Source: Planctomycetaceae bacterium
GTDB lineage: Bacteria; Planctomycetota; Planctomycetia; Pirellulales; Thermoguttaceae
Reading direction: 5' to 3'
Assembly: GCA_004556055.1 (NCBI GenBank)
Contig: SFIW01000009.1
Location: forward strand, 1-64,000
Length of the DNA stretch: 64,000 nucleotides
The position numbers and the translations under genes were made by a program. Each line of letters begins with the position of its first letter. The first letter of the stretch is position 1. Positions 27,482 to 35,877 of this stretch are shown in pieces. Below the pieces are notes generated by a model. It did not search any database. It saw only the letters and a list, made by a program, of their open reading frames with translations, and had not been told where the DNA came from.

Positions 27482-27796
27482 TTGCCGTTTCATACTTTCT
27501 TTCGACGGAGTTTCTACCTGCCTGAGCTACATTTGACGCCTATAGAGTATAAACTGCTATGCTTGTTGAGCAAAAATGTCGGCAAGGTTCTCATGCACCA
27601 GTTCATTACTCAGAACATCTGGGGAAAGAACTGGGGAAGCAATCAGGCGTCTCTACGGGTATTCATGGCGACGCTGCGTAAGAAACTGGAACCGAACGAG
27701 GATTCGCCCGAGTATATTCAGACCCATATTGGCGTCGGATATCGAATGGTTCAGGTTGACGAAAGCCATACGCGGACGGCTTGTCAGACGAAATAA
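27482..27796 (+). pseudogene. kdpE: Remnant of a KdpE-like response regulator (DNA-binding domain only)
   Basis: From about 27526 the translation LHLTPIEYKLLCLLSKNVGKVL...FITQNIWGKNWGSNQASLRVFMATLRKKLE...YIQTHIGVGYRM is the OmpR-type winged-helix domain, closest in pattern to KdpE. The N-terminal phosphoacceptor receiver domain (about 120 residues) is missing, and what lies upstream in all frames is unrelated. The in-frame ATG at 27482 has no convincing ribosome binding site. No kdpA, B, C or D is nearby. I read it as the 3' end of a decayed regulator gene. A stand-alone winged-helix protein of 104 residues is possible but less likely. Confidence 0.75.
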
Positions 27797-27841
27797 CTTT
27801 ACATCTATTTTATCCGTAAAGTTAATGGACGGTGGAAAACC

Positions 27842-27895
27842 GAATGGAAGGCTGCGCCGTGAATAGCTTTTATCTATTCGGTCTTCCATTTTTTC
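27842..27895 (+). terminator. Terminator-like hairpin after the kdpE remnant
   Basis: AATGGAAG (27843 on) pairs with CTTCCATT before a T run, and GAATAG/CTATTC forms an inner stem. The bulged stem is followed by TTTTTT. Confidence 0.65.
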
Positions 27896-27992
27896 GCTAT
27901 GCGCCGCGAAAGTAAAACTAACAATGACAAGCGATTTACATCCTTATCACAGTTAAGCCGAGCGTCGTGTGGGGAATGAGAAGAAGATGAAG

Positions 27993-28028
27993 AAAAAAGT
28001 CCCAAGTTCAGTTATAAACTTGGGACTT
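27993..28028 (-). terminator. Terminator of infA
   Basis: AAGTCCCAAGTT and AACTTGGGACTT form a 12-pair stem; on the minus strand it is followed by TTTTTT. It lies 20 bases past the infA stop. Confidence 0.9.
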
Positions 28029-28048
28029 AGGAGAATGTTACAGCGAAA

Positions 28049-28285
28049 TCAACGTTCGCGGAAACTGATTCGACCATGATTGAGATCGTAAGGAGTGACT
28101 TCAACTCGAACTCGATCGCCGGGCACGACGCGAATCTTATAACGACGCATCTTTCCAGCGAGAGTGCACTGAACCGTGTGATCCATATCGTCGACCTTCA
28201 CGAGAAACGCCCCGCGCACTTCTTCTGTCACCGTACCTTTGAGTTCAATCGGTTCTTCTTTTGGTTTCTGTGGTTGCTTTGGCAA
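28049..28285 (-). CDS. infA: Translation initiation factor IF-1
   Basis: 78 residues if translation starts at TTG 28285; AAGGA lies eight bases before it. The upstream ATG at 28408 would add 41 residues with no IF-1 similarity and overlaps the promoter, so I reject it. The core IELKGTVTEEVRGAFLVKV...HTVQCTLAGKMRRYKIRVVPGDRVRVEVTPYDLNHGRISFRER is the S1/OB fold of IF-1, which binds the ribosomal A site and helps subunit joining. It has a short lysine- and proline-rich N-terminal extension (PKQPQKPKEEP). Its -10/-35 promoter is at 28400-28427 and its terminator at 27993. It diverges from the folE operon. Confidence 0.93.
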   Translation of the reverse strand: MPKQPQKPKEEPIELKGTVTEEVRGAFLVKVDDMDHTVQCTLAGKMRRYKIRVVPGDRVRVEVTPYDLNHGRISFRER

Positions 28286-28399
28286 ATTCTGCTTCCTTAT
28301 GTTGAGTCGAAGCGTCGAAAAGGTTGACGTCGAGAAAAAACTTCCTGCAGAATATTCTCGATTCCCTGAGGACGCTGTTGCGACTATATAGTTTAGTTC

Positions 28400-28427
28400 A
28401 TTATACAAGCCACTCTCTTTTTGACAA
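28400..28427 (-). promoter_or_regulatory. Promoter of infA
   Basis: On the minus strand, TTGTCA (28422-28427) and a perfect TATAAT (28400-28405) with 16 bases between, about 115 bases before the TTG start. Confidence 0.65.
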
Positions 28428-28512
28428 GGGTCTGTCGTTCATTTTTGTCGCCAGACCTTCCTTTTTCCCCAACCCGCCCTTTCCGCCTACTTTTCAAAGC
28501 GCTACGGTCGTC

Positions 28513-28518
28513 TATAAT
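28513..28518 (+). promoter_or_regulatory. Probable -10 element for the folE operon
   Basis: A perfect TATAAT about 92 bases before the first ATG of the operon. The -35 is weak (TTTTCA at 28491, 16 bases spacing). With the infA promoter it makes a divergent control region of about 90 bases. Confidence 0.45.
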
Positions 28519-28609
28519 CAAAGACGCTTTATACTAAATTCAGCGTTTGACGACTCAGACGACGCTTGCGCGTTCTGCCACGAAAACGCTTTTTATTGCC
28601 GGTGATTTT

Positions 28610-28870
28610 ATGGAACGAACTCCCTATCAGGATAAAATTATTAAGAGGTACTACGAGAATAAGCCGGAGATCATGCGTCAAAAGCTTAACGAGCTCGTGA
28701 CCGATCTCTACTTGGCGGAAACTCCCAAGAAGAGGGAGATGATTTGGAAACGCGTCGTCTTGGCGTTGAAAAATCTCAACGTTCCTGAAAAGCAAATTTC
28801 CGCGTTGATTTCACACGCCGACCCTGTCGTGCTGGCCCGATTTGTGGAACGCTCTCTGGGAAAATTCTGA
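28610..28870 (+). CDS. Small conserved-looking protein of unknown function upstream of folE
   Basis: 86 residues from ATG 28610; an in-frame start at 28547 would add 21 residues of low quality overlapping the promoter. The sequence is helical and charged, without signal peptide or membrane segment: it opens [18 protein letters not shown] and later reads [38 protein letters not shown] do not recognise a catalytic motif. It sits 14 bases before folE and is clearly in the same operon. The clean codon use and tight spacing support a real gene. A small adaptor or regulatory protein is possible, but nothing in the sequence shows it. Confidence 0.75.
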   Translation: MERTPYQDKIIKRYYENKPEIMRQKLNELVTDLYLAETPKKREMIWKRVVLALKNLNVPEKQISALISHADPVVLARFVERSLGKF

Positions 28871-28884
28871 ATTCCGAGGATCAT

Positions 28885-29490
28885 ATGTTGCCTGATTATG
28901 AGGATATTCCTGCCAACGGCGAGGATTTTAAGGTCGATAAAGAACGGATTGAACGCGCTGTCCGCGAAATACTCCTAGCAATCGGCGAGAACCCCGATCG
29001 TGAAGGACTTGTTGAAACGCCCGCGCGCGTCGCAAGGATGTACGCCGAACTTTTCCAAGGACTCGGACAGGATCCCGCCGTCCATCTACAGAAGTTCTTC
29101 ACGGAAAAATACGATTCCATGGTGATCGTTAAGGATATTGAATTCCACTCAATGTGCGAACATCACCTTCTTCCGTTTACCGGCAAAGTTCACATTGGCT
29201 ACATCCCGCAGGGGCGCGTCGTCGGTTTGAGCAAACTCGCGCGCGTCGTCGAGACCGTTTCCCGTCGTCCTCAGCTGCAAGAACGCATGACCGACATGAT
29301 CGCCGACCTCCTGATGAAAGAGGTCAACGCGTTAGGCGTGGGCGTCGTTGTCGAAGCGACCCACGCCTGCATGACGTTGCGCGGGATTCGCAAGCCCGGT
29401 TCGTATTGCGTGACCTCCGCGATGAAGGGCGCGTTCAGTCGACGCGCGTCGACTCGCGCTGAGTTTTTAAACCTCGCTCTAAAAAAATAA
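28885..29490 (+). CDS. folE: GTP cyclohydrolase I
   Basis: 201 residues, the usual FolE1 length. It converts GTP to 7,8-dihydroneopterin triphosphate, the entry to folate, and also supplies the substrate of QueD for queuosine. Signatures: [41 protein letters not shown] (a zinc Cys and the catalytic His pair), [10 protein letters not shown], and [10 protein letters not shown] with the second zinc Cys, then TSAMKGAF. All are intact. The gene starts 14 bases after the small unknown gene and precedes a polyprenyl diphosphate synthase gene by 55 bases. Confidence 0.95.
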   Translation: MLPDYEDIPANGEDFKVDKERIERAVREILLAIGENPDREGLVETPARVARMYAELFQGLGQDPAVHLQKFFTEKYDSMVIVKDIEFHSMCEHHLLPFTGKVHIGYIPQGRVVGLSKLARVVETVSRRPQLQERMTDMIADLLMKEVNALGVGVVVEATHACMTLRGIRKPGSYCVTSAMKGAFSRRASTRAEFLNLALKK

Positions 29491-29545
29491 ATGCGTTTTC
29501 GTCGTCCTACCGAAGAGATCGTCGAGCGTTGCATAAGGATAAACG

Positions 29546-30586
29546 ATGACAAGTCACGCGCCGGTTACCGCTAAAAGACAGTTCGATCTAGTTAAGACTT
29601 ACAAACCTATCGAGGCTGAGATGCAGTCGACGACGGAAGCGTTGCGCGACGCCCTGCGTCATGTCGATCCCTTGATGGACGAGTATCTCGACTACGCTTT
29701 TCGGCTAGGGGGTAAGCGCCTGCGCCCCGCGCTCATGCTCTTATGTGCGAAAGCCTGGGGAGGCGCGGATCAACGCGCGATTTATTGCGCCGCCGCTTTG
29801 GAGATGATTCATACGGGGTCTCTTGTCCACGACGACGTCCTCGACGGCGCCAGGTTCCGAAGGAAGCTCGAGACGATCAACGTGAAATGGGACTCCCATC
29901 GCGCCGTCTTGATCGGCGATATTTTGATCACGCGCGCCTTGAAACTAATCTGTCAGTGCGACGATATCGACGTCTTCCACGAATTTTCCGTCCGATGTCT
30001 CGAGACGGTCGAGGGGGAGCTTTTTCAGACTGATTCTATCGGCAATTTCGATTTGACCGTCGACGACTATCATCGCATCGTTCGGGGTAAGACCGCCGCG
30101 CTTCTCGAGTGCGCGACTCGTCTGGGCGGACGTCTCGCGGGGGCTCGCGACGCGGATTTGGAAGCGTTCGCGCGGTTCGGACGCAATATCGGAGTCGCGT
30201 TCCAGATCGTCGACGATATTCTCGATCTTGTCGGAAGCGAAGAGGCGACGGGCAAAACCCTCGGTTCCGATCTGAGCAACAAGAAAGAGACGCTCCCCGT
30301 GATCTATTACCTCGAGAGTTGCGGCGAAAAGGAAGCGCGCGCGTTTTTAGAGCGCGTTGAACGCGGGATCCTTCCTGAGGAACGAGGGGAAATAGCCGCG
30401 CTTTTGAAAGAGTCGGGCGCTGTGACGAAATCAATGGACGAGGCGAATCGTCTGATTGACGAAGCGTTGTCCGACCTTGACATGCTGCGCGCCCGCGCGC
30501 AGTCGAGCGGTCGCGACTCCGTATCCCTGAGCGCGTTCGACTCCCTTGAGGGCGTCGCGCGGTTTGTGGTTGGTCGGGATCGTTAA
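29546..30586 (+). CDS. Long-chain polyprenyl diphosphate synthase
   Basis: 346 residues. It builds all-trans polyprenyl diphosphate chains from IPP for quinones or other lipids. The first Asp-rich motif is HDDVLDGARFRR (Asp96, 97 and 100) and the second FQIVDDILDL; both are complete. GGKRLRPALMLL binds the substrate phosphate. The residues before the first Asp-rich motif, GSLVHDD, are small, which fits a long-chain product (heptaprenyl to octaprenyl), but chain length is an inference. The ATG follows AAGGA. It lies within the folE-lysA operon, 52 bases before lysA. Confidence 0.9.
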   Translation: MTSHAPVTAKRQFDLVKTYKPIEAEMQSTTEALRDALRHVDPLMDEYLDYAFRLGGKRLRPALMLLCAKAWGGADQRAIYCAAALEMIHTGSLVHDDVLDGARFRRKLETINVKWDSHRAVLIGDILITRALKLICQCDDIDVFHEFSVRCLETVEGELFQTDSIGNFDLTVDDYHRIVRGKTAALLECATRLGGRLAGARDADLEAFARFGRNIGVAFQIVDDILDLVGSEEATGKTLGSDLSNKKETLPVIYYLESCGEKEARAFLERVERGILPEERGEIAALLKESGAVTKSMDEANRLIDEALSDLDMLRARAQSSGRDSVSLSAFDSLEGVARFVVGRDR

Positions 30587-30638
30587 GGTTGATTTTTGGA
30601 TTTGCTATGGTGCGCGACGCGTCGCGCAGGAGTTCGAT

Positions 30639-31919
30639 ATGGTTGAAATTTCCCAATATAAAACGCTACGCGACGACATAGCGGGCGTTTCTGTAGCGGA
30701 GTTGGCCGCGAATTACGGGGGCACGCCCCTTTTCGTTTACGACGCGGCGAAGATAATTCAGCGTTGCGCGCAGTTGCGTCCCGTCGGCGTAGTGAGATTT
30801 GCGCAGAAGGCGTGCCCCAATATCGCCGTGATTAAGCTTGTGAAAGAGCAGGGCGTTCTTGTCGACGCAGTAAGCGCGGGTGAAATTCTCCGCGCTCTCG
30901 CGGCGGGGTATCGTCCTGAAGAGATCGCGTACACCGCCGATATCTTCGATCAGGACGCGATTGATCTTGTCGTCGGCAAGGCGCGCGGTTGCGTCGTCAA
31001 CGTCGGTTCGAACGACATGATCGAACAGTTGGGCTTGCGCCTCGGAGACTCCGCGAAGGGATTGGAAATCACCGTTCGCATCAATCCCGGTTTCGGGCAC
31101 GGCCATAGCCGTAAGACGAATACGGGGGGCGATTTGTCGAAGCACGGCGTGTGGTTCGAGCAGCTTGACGAATCGCTCGCGCTGGCGAAAAAATACGGCA
31201 TGACGATCACCGGCGCGCACATGCACATCGGTTCGGGATCCGACTTCGAGCACTTGGCGACCGTCTGCGGCGCGATGGAGAAGACCGTTCGCGCGTTGGG
31301 GCCGCAGATCAAGACGATTAGTTGCGGCGGCGGATTGCCGATCCCATACCAATCGGGTGAAGAATTCATCGATCTCGAGAAGTTCGCAGCATTATGGCGC
31401 GAGACGGTTTCGAAGCTCGAGAAGGAATTCGGACACAGCATTACTTTCGAAGTCGAACCGGGTCGTTACATCGTTGCTGAGAGCTGCTACCTTGTCGCGC
31501 AGATTCGCGCGATCAAGAAGCAGGCGGAGAATCTCTTCTATCTTGTCGACGCCGGTTTTACGCACCTTGCGCGTCCGATGATGTACGGAAGCTATCACCC
31601 GATTTCTATCGCGCGTAATCCTGCGAACGGTCCCGTCGCCGTTGACGAAGAGGTCGACGCGGTCGTCGGCGGTCCTCTGTGCGAATCTGGGGACGTCTTC
31701 ACGCAATCGGAAGGGGGCTACGTCGAGAAACGCCGTCTGCCCGCCGCGCGCGTCGGCGATTATCTCGTCTTGGAAGTAGCGGGCGCTTACGGAGCCGCGA
31801 TGAGTTCGAATTATAACTCGAAATTCCTTGCGCCTGAAGTTCTAATTCAGGACGGCGTCGCGAAGTTGATTCGCAAAAAGCAGTCTTTCGAGCACTTGAT
31901 CGCGAATGAAATATTCTGA
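30639..31919 (+). CDS. lysA: Diaminopimelate decarboxylase
   Basis: 426 residues from ATG 30639, chosen because AGGAG precedes it and the family homology starts there; the longer frame from 30546 overlaps the preceding gene. A PLP fold-type III enzyme that decarboxylates meso-diaminopimelate to lysine. RFAQKACPN holds the PLP lysine (Lys57), VDAVSAGEILRALAAGY follows, then HMHIGSGSDF, CGGGLPIPYQ, EVEPGRYIVAE and GGPLCESGDVF with the catalytic Cys from the partner subunit. The family also contains other amino-acid decarboxylases; the overall pattern favours LysA. Last gene of the folE operon, closed by the terminator at 31941. Confidence 0.9.
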   Translation: MVEISQYKTLRDDIAGVSVAELAANYGGTPLFVYDAAKIIQRCAQLRPVGVVRFAQKACPNIAVIKLVKEQGVLVDAVSAGEILRALAAGYRPEEIAYTADIFDQDAIDLVVGKARGCVVNVGSNDMIEQLGLRLGDSAKGLEITVRINPGFGHGHSRKTNTGGDLSKHGVWFEQLDESLALAKKYGMTITGAHMHIGSGSDFEHLATVCGAMEKTVRALGPQIKTISCGGGLPIPYQSGEEFIDLEKFAALWRETVSKLEKEFGHSITFEVEPGRYIVAESCYLVAQIRAIKKQAENLFYLVDAGFTHLARPMMYGSYHPISIARNPANGPVAVDEEVDAVVGGPLCESGDVFTQSEGGYVEKRRLPAARVGDYLVLEVAGAYGAAMSSNYNSKFLAPEVLIQDGVAKLIRKKQSFEHLIANEIF

Positions 31920-31940
31920 CGATAGCGTTGGAAAAAGAAA

Positions 31941-31979
31941 AAGGGCGTTCCTTCTTCGGGGAACGCCCGTTTTCTTTTT
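31941..31979. terminator. Bidirectional terminator between lysA and the DUF4236 gene
   Basis: GGGCGTTCC and GGAACGCCC pair around a seven-base loop with an A-rich left flank and a T-rich right flank, so it serves both converging genes. Confidence 0.9.
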
Positions 31980-31989
31980 AAGGGGAATA

Positions 31990-33081
31990 TTACGCGCCTC
32001 GAAGCGCCTTAATTTCGCGTTGTATTGTTTTTAGCGCGTCGAGATTCGAAACGTAGAGGATGAAATCCAGTCCGTTCCCCTTGATTTTCAACGTGCCTAA
32101 AAGACATATCGGAATCTTGGGATTCTCTTTATAGGCGCGATTGGGGGATCCGTCTTTGTTGACGTGGCGCCAGGTATAGTCGACGACTTGCGCGTCTGGA
32201 GGAGCAACCTCCACCGCCGCTTTGACGGTTCCGATTTCGCAGTCAAGATCGTCGTAATTAACGATTCCCCAGCCGTTCGACAGGCGAAGGAGCGCGCGGT
32301 CGGGGAGTATGTAGAAGGTTCCTTGGTAGGCGTTAATTTGCCAGCACGGAGCGTTCAGTTGCAGAAATAGCGAGGAGACGCGAGTAACTTGAATATTGCG
32401 TCCGGAGGAGTATAAATTGGCGCCGGCGATCGTTTTCCCCGCGCCCGCTTCTTTCGTGACGACGACCTGACGCAGCGAGTCGGCGCTCTCAAGCGCTTCC
32501 ATGATAGCGACGCGCGACGCTTCGATATCTTGGCTTTCCGAATCGAAAGAGTAATGGAGCTTGACGCGCGTCGCGCGCTCTAGTAAGAACGCTGTAAAGA
32601 GCGCAAGAAACGCGAAAGTCGCCCCCCACTCGATTCCCATCTTCCAAGCGATTACGAGCGTCGCGATTGGAATCGCGATCTTTCCAACGGCCAAAAGTCT
32701 ATGACGAAAATTGAGTCGTGCGATGATTTGCGCTTCATTTTCCGGCGCTTCCTGCAAGACGAAGGATTGAGGCGCGGCGTAAGTCGTCGGCCCCGTCGCC
32801 GATCCCGGATTCCCCTGCGCTCCTGCGGTTCCAGAGTTTCCTGACGAGCTTCTTGAGAGTCTTTTCGTTCCTCCCGAACTCTTCTTTTGGCGTCCAGAGC
32901 CTGTTTCGTCGACCCACGAGATTCCCGTCCCCGGAATACTAAAGGTGCGTCGCGTTCCTCCCGTCGCCGTTTTGGTGACTCTATAACCTTTTCCGCCCCA
33001 GCTATACCCGATTCCCGACTTGCTGACGTTGACGCGGAAACCGCCCCCTAAATTGAAGCTTTTACGATATCGTAGTCCCAT
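31990..33081 (-). CDS. DUF4236-type membrane protein
   Basis: 363 residues. The N-terminal MGLRYRKSFNLGGGFRVNVSKSGIGYSWGGKGYRVTK and FSIPGTGISWVDE are the DUF4236 signature (residues 1-60), of unknown function. A Ser/Gly/Gln-rich linker (65-105) follows, then two adjacent hydrophobic segments (about 128-147 and 150-168), then a soluble beta-rich domain of about 190 residues containing ITVTKEAGAGKT-like and WRHVNKDGSPNRAYKENPKIPICLLGTL stretches. The C-terminal part resembles PH-like or SH3-like domains only in overall look. Its terminator is shared with lysA. It stands alone, with a divergent neighbour that has its own promoter at 33134. Confidence 0.75.
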   Translation of the reverse strand: MGLRYRKSFNLGGGFRVNVSKSGIGYSWGGKGYRVTKTATGGTRRTFSIPGTGISWVDETGSGRQKKSSGGTKRLSRSSSGNSGTAGAQGNPGSATGPTTYAAPQSFVLQEAPENEAQIIARLNFRHRLLAVGKIAIPIATLVIAWKMGIEWGATFAFLALFTAFLLERATRVKLHYSFDSESQDIEASRVAIMEALESADSLRQVVVTKEAGAGKTIAGANLYSSGRNIQVTRVSSLFLQLNAPCWQINAYQGTFYILPDRALLRLSNGWGIVNYDDLDCEIGTVKAAVEVAPPDAQVVDYTWRHVNKDGSPNRAYKENPKIPICLLGTLKIKGNGLDFILYVSNLDALKTIQREIKALRGA

Positions 33082-33133
33082 AGCCGCCCCTTAATCTTTC
33101 CTATTTTGACCGCCGTACGATCGCTTAATTTAG

Positions 33134-33162
33134 TTGACGCGCGACCTTGCGTTAAGTATAAT
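33134..33162 (+). promoter_or_regulatory. Promoter of the GH106-like gene
   Basis: TTGACG at 33134 and a perfect TATAAT at 33157 with 17 bases between, about 73 bases before the ATG. One of the best matches in the window. Confidence 0.7.
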
Positions 33163-33234
33163 CAAAAAATAGAGAATAACGAGACCGGCGTGCGATTCCT
33201 TGGGAGATAATAGCGCCGCGTATGGAGACTTTTT

Positions 33235-35781
33235 ATGTTAAGAACGACTAGTAATTTATTCGCGTCTCTAGCGACCGCTCTTTGTCTGAGCGCGTCCTGC
33301 TGCTTTGCAGGAGAAGCGGATTCACCTGAATCGAAAGACTTGCAGGCGCAATCACTTGGTCGCGCCGCCGTCGACGCGAGCGCCGACGACCTGAAAGTTT
33401 GGTTTCACGAGGCCCCTTCAAAGTTGCACGACGGAAAAATGCCCCTGAAAGGCTTGCCTCTGTGGCACACAAACGGCGAGTTGACCGACGAAATCATTCA
33501 AGAAATCTTTGAGGTAGGTCAAGAGAACGGATTTGGCGGCATAACCTTTTTGCCCCTTACGATGACGACTCCGAAGTATTTGTCGGACGAGTATCTTACG
33601 CAATATGGCAAGATGCTTGACGAAGCGAAGAAACTCGGCATGCCGGTCATCTTTTACGACGACGTCGACTTCCCGTCGGGTACCGCTGGGGGAGAAATGA
33701 AAGAGAAGTTCCCCGACTCGACGATGAAACGTTTGGACAAGATCGAATGGGACGTCGTCGGCCCCGCGAAATTCCAAGAGAAATCGACCGTGCCTTTCGC
33801 TCAAAAGGCTGTCTACGGGGCGCCCGAAGGCGTCTTCCAAGCGTGCGTCGCGATGAATATGGAGACCCTCGAACGCGTGAATTTGCGCGATTGCGTCTCC
33901 GATGACGGCGTCGTGACATGGGACGTTCCGGAAGGAAAATGGAAGGTGATGCTCTTCATGTGCCTTGCCGATCCGCGCCCCGTCCCCTTCGTCGACTACA
34001 TGTCAAAAGAGGCGGTCAAGAACTTCTTCTCCCTCACCTACGACAAGATTTATAATCTCTTCCCCGAACATTTCGGGACGACGATCAAAGCGTCCTTCTT
34101 TGACGACTTGGGGAATAACGCGACGGAAGGCGCTCGCAACTGGACCCCCGACTTTAACGACAAATATCGAGAACTTTGGGGCGCCGATCCCGATTTGGAT
34201 TACCCCGCGCTCTTCTATCCGATCGGCGACGCCACTCCGTCCGCGCGATACCGCCTCTGGACGACCCGCGCACGACTCTTCGCCGACGGCTATATCGCGA
34301 TGGCGCGGCAATGGCGCGTCGATCACGGCCTCGACATGATCTCCACCGGTCACCCGCAGGGTCCGTACGTCATCGAACCGATGGATATGGCCGGGGACGC
34401 GATGGCTTCGCATAAGGGATCCGACGCCGTTCTCTTCGACTCGATCCACTATTACGGCCACGGACGCGACGGCTTCAAGATCCCGACGTCCGCCGCGTGG
34501 AACTACGATTTCCCCCTATGCTTCGTCGAAATCTACGGCAACTATCGCGACAATACGTTCGATCCGAAAATGATGCTTCGCTCGGCGATGGAAATCTTCG
34601 CGCGCGGCGGAAATCTGCTCCTGCCGCACGGCGTCTGGACCGATCCGGCGACCGTTTATATTCCCCCCGAGATTTCGTGGCGCAATCCGAAACTTGACGG
34701 TTTCCTCCCCGAATACGGCGAGTTCGTTTCCCGCGCGTCCCTTCTCCTTCAAGGGGGACGCCACGTCGCCGACTTCGCCTTCCTCTATCCGATCGACAAT
34801 CTGAAGGCGTTCTATCACTTCCCCTACGGGTTCGTCACTACCGACTATCCTCATGGATTGCTGATTCCGCGCGAAACGGACTATCTCGCCGTCGGTTCTG
34901 ATTTTACGTCGCGTATTTGGCGCGATTTCACCTTCTTGCACCCGCAAGTGATCGACGAGAAGTGCGCCGTCGAGAAGAAGGAGGACGGTTCCGCCGTCTT
35001 GAGACTCAACAACGTCGCCAACTGGGAGGAGTTTGACGCGTTCGTTTTACCTGGCGCCGACGTCGTCTCCCTCGCCAACCTCGAGAAGGTCTACGAATTC
35101 TACAAGGCGGGGGGTAAGGTTCTCGCGACGACTCGTTTGCCGTCGATGGCTGCGGAAGGTCCGGAAAAGAACGCTCGCGTCTGTGAAATCGTTCGCGAGA
35201 TTTTCGGCGTCGATCCGTTGACGCAGGAACCGCGCGACGCGATCCTCACCGGTCAGGAAGATATCGTGTTGCCGGAAAGCTTCGCGAAGTGCCGCGAGAT
35301 CAACAAGCCGGGCGAATATCAGCAGCCTTTAGCGGAGAATCGCGTTCTTTACGAAGAGCCGATCTATCGCGACCGCGCGGTTTTCGTGCCGCGTCCGACC
35401 GCCGAAGCGCTCCGCGCCGCCGCGGATTACCTGGTTCCCGTTCCCGACGTCAAGATTCAAGCGGTCGAAGGAACGCAGATCCCGACCCTCAACGTCGTTC
35501 CGCGTTGGGATTATCCCGAAGACGGCATGGTGCAGTATATCCACAAGGTGAAGAATGGCGTAGACGTCTACTATTTCGCGAACTCCTCGAACTCGGACGC
35601 GAAATTCACCGCGACGCTTCGCGGCTCCTTCAAGTGGATCGATCTTTGGAATCCGCGCACCGGCGAAACGACGCGCGTCGACCAGACCGACGTCGTTAGC
35701 GCGTCGGAGGACGGTACGACGACCGTAACGCTGGATCTCCCCTCGATCGAATCGGTCTTCGTCGTCGGCGAAAAGAAATGA
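33235..35781 (+). CDS. Secreted glycoside hydrolase, GH106-like (putative alpha-L-rhamnosidase)
   Basis: 848 residues with a signal peptide (to about residue 25). The body resembles GH106-type enzymes, which remove rhamnose from plant or microbial polysaccharides: ENGFGGITFLPLTMTTPKYL and PVIFYDDVDFPSGTAGGEM in the first barrel, FGTTIKASFFDDLGNNATE (acidic residues likely catalytic), DMISTGHPQGPYVIEPMDMAGD, and MLRSAMEIFARGGNLLLPHGVW. The C-terminal part (about 660-840) reads as beta-sandwich, with VYYFANSSNSD and a closing SVFVVGEKK. It acts outside the cytoplasm. I name GH106 from pattern similarity; a related uncharacterised glycosidase family is possible. No transporter or other glycosidase is adjacent. 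Confidence 0.65.
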   Translation: MLRTTSNLFASLATALCLSASCCFAGEADSPESKDLQAQSLGRAAVDASADDLKVWFHEAPSKLHDGKMPLKGLPLWHTNGELTDEIIQEIFEVGQENGFGGITFLPLTMTTPKYLSDEYLTQYGKMLDEAKKLGMPVIFYDDVDFPSGTAGGEMKEKFPDSTMKRLDKIEWDVVGPAKFQEKSTVPFAQKAVYGAPEGVFQACVAMNMETLERVNLRDCVSDDGVVTWDVPEGKWKVMLFMCLADPRPVPFVDYMSKEAVKNFFSLTYDKIYNLFPEHFGTTIKASFFDDLGNNATEGARNWTPDFNDKYRELWGADPDLDYPALFYPIGDATPSARYRLWTTRARLFADGYIAMARQWRVDHGLDMISTGHPQGPYVIEPMDMAGDAMASHKGSDAVLFDSIHYYGHGRDGFKIPTSAAWNYDFPLCFVEIYGNYRDNTFDPKMMLRSAMEIFARGGNLLLPHGVWTDPATVYIPPEISWRNPKLDGFLPEYGEFVSRASLLLQGGRHVADFAFLYPIDNLKAFYHFPYGFVTTDYPHGLLIPRETDYLAVGSDFTSRIWRDFTFLHPQVIDEKCAVEKKEDGSAVLRLNNVANWEEFDAFVLPGADVVSLANLEKVYEFYKAGGKVLATTRLPSMAAEGPEKNARVCEIVREIFGVDPLTQEPRDAILTGQEDIVLPESFAKCREINKPGEYQQPLAENRVLYEEPIYRDRAVFVPRPTAEALRAAADYLVPVPDVKIQAVEGTQIPTLNVVPRWDYPEDGMVQYIHKVKNGVDVYYFANSSNSDAKFTATLRGSFKWIDLWNPRTGETTRVDQTDVVSASEDGTTTVTLDLPSIESVFVVGEKK

Positions 35782-35804
35782 GCGAAACGCGCTTCGTTAG
35801 GTAA

Positions 35805-35852
35805 TAAAAAACGCGTCGCTTTCGGAACGAACCGAGGGCGACGCGTTTTTTA
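35805..35852. terminator. Bidirectional terminator between the glycosidase and flavodiiron genes
   Basis: ACGCGTCGC (35811) pairs with GCGACGCGT (ending 35846). AAAAA on the left and TTTTTT on the right allow function in both directions. Confidence 0.88.
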
Positions 35853-35877
35853 TCGCGTGTTTTCGCGAGAAGACGGG

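Noticed and set aside
27070..27525. Plus-strand frame of 151 codons after pfkA
   Set aside because: No family similarity, atypical composition, no good ribosome binding site, and it covers several RNA hairpins.
27482..27796. Active potassium-responsive KdpDE system
   Set aside because: Receiver domain, sensor kinase and transporter genes are all missing; only the DNA-binding domain remains.
28049..28408. infA start at ATG 28408
   Set aside because: The first 41 residues lack IF-1 similarity and overlap the predicted promoter; TTG 28285 has a well-spaced AAGGA.
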